From Thermoprotei archaeon (lineage in GTDB: Archaea; Thermoproteota; Thermoprotei_A; Sulfolobales; WANQ01): a DNA stretch of 7,311 nucleotides. The number at the start of each line of letters is the position of its first letter. Position 1 is the stretch's first letter. The notes under the pieces were generated by a model, which was given only the letters and a program-made list of their open reading frames with translations, searched no databases and had not been told where the DNA came from. The position numbers were made by a program, and so were the translations under genes. Location of the stretch: contig JALWGO010000280.1 in assembly GCA_027038805.1 (NCBI GenBank), forward strand, positions 1-7,311, read 5' to 3'. Of the stretch, positions 5,226 to 7,311 are shown piece by piece.

Positions 5226-6335
5226 TCATGCCGCTTTAGAGCTAGCCGGGCTGGTAGTCGTTTTTAGTCCATAATAGCTCATTAGCTTATTCCTAAGCTT
5301 TAGATATGTTATTATGAATATTACTTGGAATGCTGGTAGCAGGGAAGGTGGTAGTGATGCTAGAAACGCGGCTTTCCTGCCAAGAGATGATAAAGCCATC
5401 GTGCTTATTGCTATGGCTGTTGCCTCGTTTTTAGGTATTCCTGTGAGTATGGCCACCATTGCAGCACTATAGGTGCTCTGGTTCCCCTTGTTTAACTTAA
5501 TATACTTGAATAGGAAAGTGAATAACGTAAGTGATATCGAACCAAACACCATTGCCGAATAGAATACGCCGAGTACGCTATATATCTGTGTTACAAGTGT
5601 TCTAGCATTACTGAAGAATAGTAGAAATATTATTGTGAACATTCCCAGCATAGTCACTATGGGGAACAGTGGGCTTATATGTCTAAACTTCTCTTCACCC
5701 ATTTTCCTAATCATTATCTCACGTACTGGTAGGGCGACAGCCAAGGGGGCCACTAATACTAAGAGAACGGTTTTGACTAGGTTCATTTCTACTTGACCGA
5801 TAGTGGCACCGGTGAACACGGCTCCGTGAACATAGCCTACTAGTATATTACTAATATACAGTGAGGTTTCAAGAGGCAGTAATACAAGTGATAGTAGGAA
5901 GGATAAAGACACCATGGCTGTTGCAGCACCTACATCAGCCTTCATTAACCCCACATAACCAATACTCATCGACGAACACGGTACAGCCCAAGCTATGAAA
6001 AGCCCCAATCTCACAAAGGGGTCACTTATAAATAGAAAACCAAGTATCACGGCCATTAGGGGGGCATAAACAAAGTTTAATAGTACAACCGCGGTAACTA
6101 GCTTATGGTTTTTGAAGGCGTTCCTAAGAGCCTCAATATTCATTAGGAGCATCATGGGGAAAATCATCATATAGATGGCTATTATTTCAAGAGACTTTAT
6201 AATCTCCCTATTAGATGCCGCCCAGTCAGCATTGTAGTAACCTACTACTAGGCCTAATATTATCATTAAGCCAACATATATTCCCAGTTGCTCGTCTAAG
6301 TGGTCTCTAATATTCTCCAAAACACGGCTCCCCAT
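5226..6335 (-). CDS. BASS/ACR3-superfamily permease (bile acid:sodium symporter fold, arsenite-permease-like)
   Basis: This 369-residue polytopic membrane protein has about ten hydrophobic segments between residues 17 and 345. Two regions recall the discontinuous-helix core of the bile-acid:sodium symporter / ACR3 superfamily. The first is A115-W-A-V-P-C120-SSMSIGY, followed by G-L-M-K-A-D (129-134). The second is T298-G-I-P-K-N303-E304, followed by ATAIAIS. The segment MMIFPMMLLMN (56-66) resembles the YPM region of ACR3. C120 falls where ACR3 arsenite exporters carry their essential cysteine, which makes arsenite or another metalloid a possible substrate. However, no arsR, arsC or arsA gene is adjacent, and the sequence around the cysteine differs from canonical ARCIAMV. 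Sodium-coupled uptake of an organic anion is the alternative. ATG 6335 is well supported by a GGTGGTGG motif four bay bases upstream. The Ser/Thr/Ala-rich last 12 residues are a short soluble tail. Confidence 0.75.
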   Translation of the reverse strand: MGSRVLENIRDHLDEQLGIYVGLMIILGLVVGYYNADWAASNREIIKSLEIIAIYMMIFPMMLLMNIEALRNAFKNHKLVTAVVLLNFVYAPLMAVILGFLFISDPFVRLGLFIAWAVPCSSMSIGYVGLMKADVGAATAMVSLSFLLSLVLLPLETSLYISNILVGYVHGAVFTGATIGQVEMNLVKTVLLVLVAPLAVALPVREIMIRKMGEEKFRHISPLFPIVTMLGMFTIIFLLFFSNARTLVTQIYSVLGVFYSAMVFGSISLTLFTFLFKYIKLNKGNQSTYSAAMVAILTGIPKNEATAIAISTMALSSLGRKAAFLASLPPSLLPAFQVIFIITYLKLRNKLMSYYGLKTTTSPASSKAA

Positions 6336-6338
6336 AGT

Positions 6339-6346
6339 CCACCACC
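6339..6346 (-). promoter_or_regulatory. Strong ribosome binding site of the permease gene
   Basis: On the minus strand GGTGGTGG ends three bases before ATG 6335. It matches the GGTG core complementary to the archaeal 16S rRNA 3' end and fixes the start codon. It is the only canonical, correctly spaced ribosome binding site in the window, which implies a leadered transcript for this gene. Confidence 0.65.
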
Positions 6347-6358
6347 AAGGCGTTAGAC

Positions 6359-6370
6359 AATAAATTTATT
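6359..6370. promoter_or_regulatory. 12-bp palindrome between promoter and ribosome binding site of the permease gene
   Basis: AATAAATTTATT is a perfect self-complementary 12-mer lying in the inferred 5' leader, just downstream of the inferred transcription start of the permease gene. A repressor bound here would block elongation. The sequence is all A/T, so chance occurrence is plausible. Confidence 0.2.
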
Positions 6371-6398
6371 TCATGGAGCGAAAAATTATTCAAACAAA

Positions 6399-6406
6399 TT
6401 AATAAA
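6399..6406 (-). promoter_or_regulatory. Candidate TATA box of the permease gene
   Basis: The minus strand reads aaaaaa followed by TTTATTAA. Initiation would be near 6376, leaving a leader of about 40 bases that includes the ribosome binding site at 6346-6339. The A/T run at 6359-6370 is too close to the start to be the promoter for a leadered message. Confidence 0.4.
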
Positions 6407-6510
6407 TTTTTTGTCCGGTCAGTCAATAATTAACTCACACTAGAACTTAACATACTAGAGCAAGCATCTATAGATACCATAATACATGCTTATACAATCA
6501 TATACGTAAC

Positions 6511-6522
6511 TTTCTTTATTCC
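6511..6522 (+). promoter_or_regulatory. Possible TATA box of the nuclease-like gene
   Basis: The stretch tttctttattcc is centred about 26 bases before GTG 6543, which would give a leaderless message starting at or near that codon. It is a poor match to the consensus. TATA-like stretches slightly upstream, around 6489-6505, are alternatives. Confidence 0.25.
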
Positions 6523-6542
6523 TAGAACGACAAAATTACAAG

Positions 6543-7163
6543 GTGGTGACTACGAATACATTACAGTTATTAAATAATATGATTGACTGTTTTCTCGAAT
6601 GCTTGGATGATCTCAAGAGTAGAGGTATATTGTCAAAGGGGTCACTTGAAAAGTACTCGGACTATAATATTCATAGTTATCTTCAATACTGTCTCATTAA
6701 AGCCACTCGAAATACACACCTAATAGGTGTACCCGAATATAAGATTAGGCTTTCAGAACCTATAGACAAGAAAAATATAGATCCAAGACTTAAAGTAGGA
6801 AAAATAAGATATATTAGAACCATTAGGGCAGACGTAGGTTTTATCAAAGAAGGTAAACTTGTGGGTATAGGAGAAGTCTATACACCCGACGAAATACATG
6901 GATGTCTACCCTCTAAAGAGCTAATAGGGCCATGGATTACACCATACAATAAGCTCGCACATATAACTAGGTATGAAAAAGACATAGATTTCATTGTATT
7001 AATAATAGGGGTATGGAAGCGATCGGCATGGAAAGACGCAAAAGAGAGAACACTTCAAGAGTGGTATCAATGTTGGAACTGCTTAGTAAAGCGCTTATCC
7101 AAATGTAAACAATTAGTATCAATATACATAAAGGGGCTAGATAATATAAATATTAAGATATAA
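6543..7163 (+). CDS. Unrecognised protein with a PD-(D/E)XK-nuclease-like layout
   Basis: I do not recognise this 206-residue soluble protein. The predicted order of elements is suggestive: helices at about 5-26 and 42-55, a strand at 63-70, a hairpin 91-113 reading IRADVGFI-KEG-KLVGIGEVY, a helix 134-147 and a buried strand IVLIIGV (151-157). This is the topology of PD-(D/E)XK nucleases, with D97 and E111 in the places of the two acidic residues. The expected lysine is Y113 (E-V-Y), so the active site is either changed, with K137 in the following helix as a possible migrated lysine, or lost. Six cysteines (16, 20, 50, 121, 177, 180) include a CWNC at 177-180, but no complete metal site is obvious. 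Either GTG 6543 or GTG 6546 could be the start, and the GGTGGTG that would be the ribosome binding site overlaps both. There are no operon partners; the flanking genes are a divergent permease and a tRNA. Confidence 0.7.
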   Translation: MVTTNTLQLLNNMIDCFLECLDDLKSRGILSKGSLEKYSDYNIHSYLQYCLIKATRNTHLIGVPEYKIRLSEPIDKKNIDPRLKVGKIRYIRTIRADVGFIKEGKLVGIGEVYTPDEIHGCLPSKELIGPWITPYNKLAHITRYEKDIDFIVLIIGVWKRSAWKDAKERTLQEWYQCWNCLVKRLSKCKQLVSIYIKGLDNINIKI

Positions 7164-7280
7164 CAAGTCCCGTTCTTCTATGCTATCTGTATAAAAGTCC
7201 TACTCAATAATATCTTAACAGCTACTTAACCTTAGGATTCAATTTAGAAGTGTATTGAAACTCGTTTAGGAAGTGCTTAG

Positions 7281-7311
7281 TGGGGCCGCGGGGATTTGAA
7301 CCCCGGACCAC
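7281..7311 (-). tRNA. 3' part of a tRNA gene, truncated by the window edge
   Basis: The minus strand shows the end of a variable loop (TGGTC), a 5-bp T stem CGGGG/CCCCG around the loop TTCAAAT, the 3' acceptor strand CGGCCCC and discriminator A at 7281. CCA is not encoded. The 5' acceptor strand, outside the window, should read GGGGCCG. The anticodon is not visible, so the amino acid cannot be given. The very high GC of the stems fits a hyperthermophile. Confidence 0.92.

Noticed and set aside
6466..6475. 10-bp palindrome ATCTATAGAT between the permease and the nuclease-like gene
   Set aside because: It is short and A/T-rich, and expected by chance in a region of this composition; it has no clear spacing to either promoter.
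7250..7311. tRNA 3' end as an attachment site for an integrated element containing the nuclease-like gene
   Set aside because: No second copy of the tRNA 3' sequence and no integrase were found in the window; the element could only be judged with more flanking sequence.

Overview
The window looks like chromosome of a hyperthermophilic crenarchaeon, most likely Desulfurococcales (Staphylothermus- or Ignisphaera-like). The basis is A/T-rich DNA with heavy use of ATA, AGA and AGG codons, compact gene spacing, TATA boxes a short distance upstream of starts, GTG starts, GGTG-type ribosome binding sites, a GC-rich tRNA end without encoded CCA, and Thr-stalked membrane-anchored surface proteins. The genus is inference. 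No mobile element, CRISPR array or rRNA was seen.

Layout, left to right. A ferritin gene (72-560, +) with a complete ferroxidase centre ends 10 bases before a convergent six-helix DUF998 membrane protein (571-1164, -). Next is a divergent pair of cell-surface genes around a 233-bp A/T-rich promoter region. The leftward one (1284-2585, -) encodes an exported protein with two related ectodomains, a Thr/Ser/Pro stalk, one C-terminal membrane helix and a polyproline cytoplasmic tail. The rightward one (2819-5161, +) encodes an exported metallophosphoesterase of the purple-acid-phosphatase type with a Thr-rich stalk and a C-terminal membrane anchor. A leftward BASS/ACR3-superfamily permease (5226-6335, -) converges on the phosphoesterase. 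It is followed by an unrecognised 206-residue protein (6543-7163, +) whose layout resembles a PD-(D/E)XK nuclease without the lysine. The window ends in the 3' part of a tRNA on the minus strand (7281 onward).

The only genes that plausibly act together are the divergent pair. Both proteins are exported, carry many N-glycosylation sequons, stand on threonine-rich stalks and have a C-terminal membrane helix with a basic stop-transfer. The leftward one could additionally present a polyproline ligand to the cytoplasm. The ferritin, DUF998, permease and nuclease-like genes look like independent single-gene units. Gaps between genes are all under 300 bases. The 117 bases from 7164 to 7280 hold no gene or repeat that I can see.
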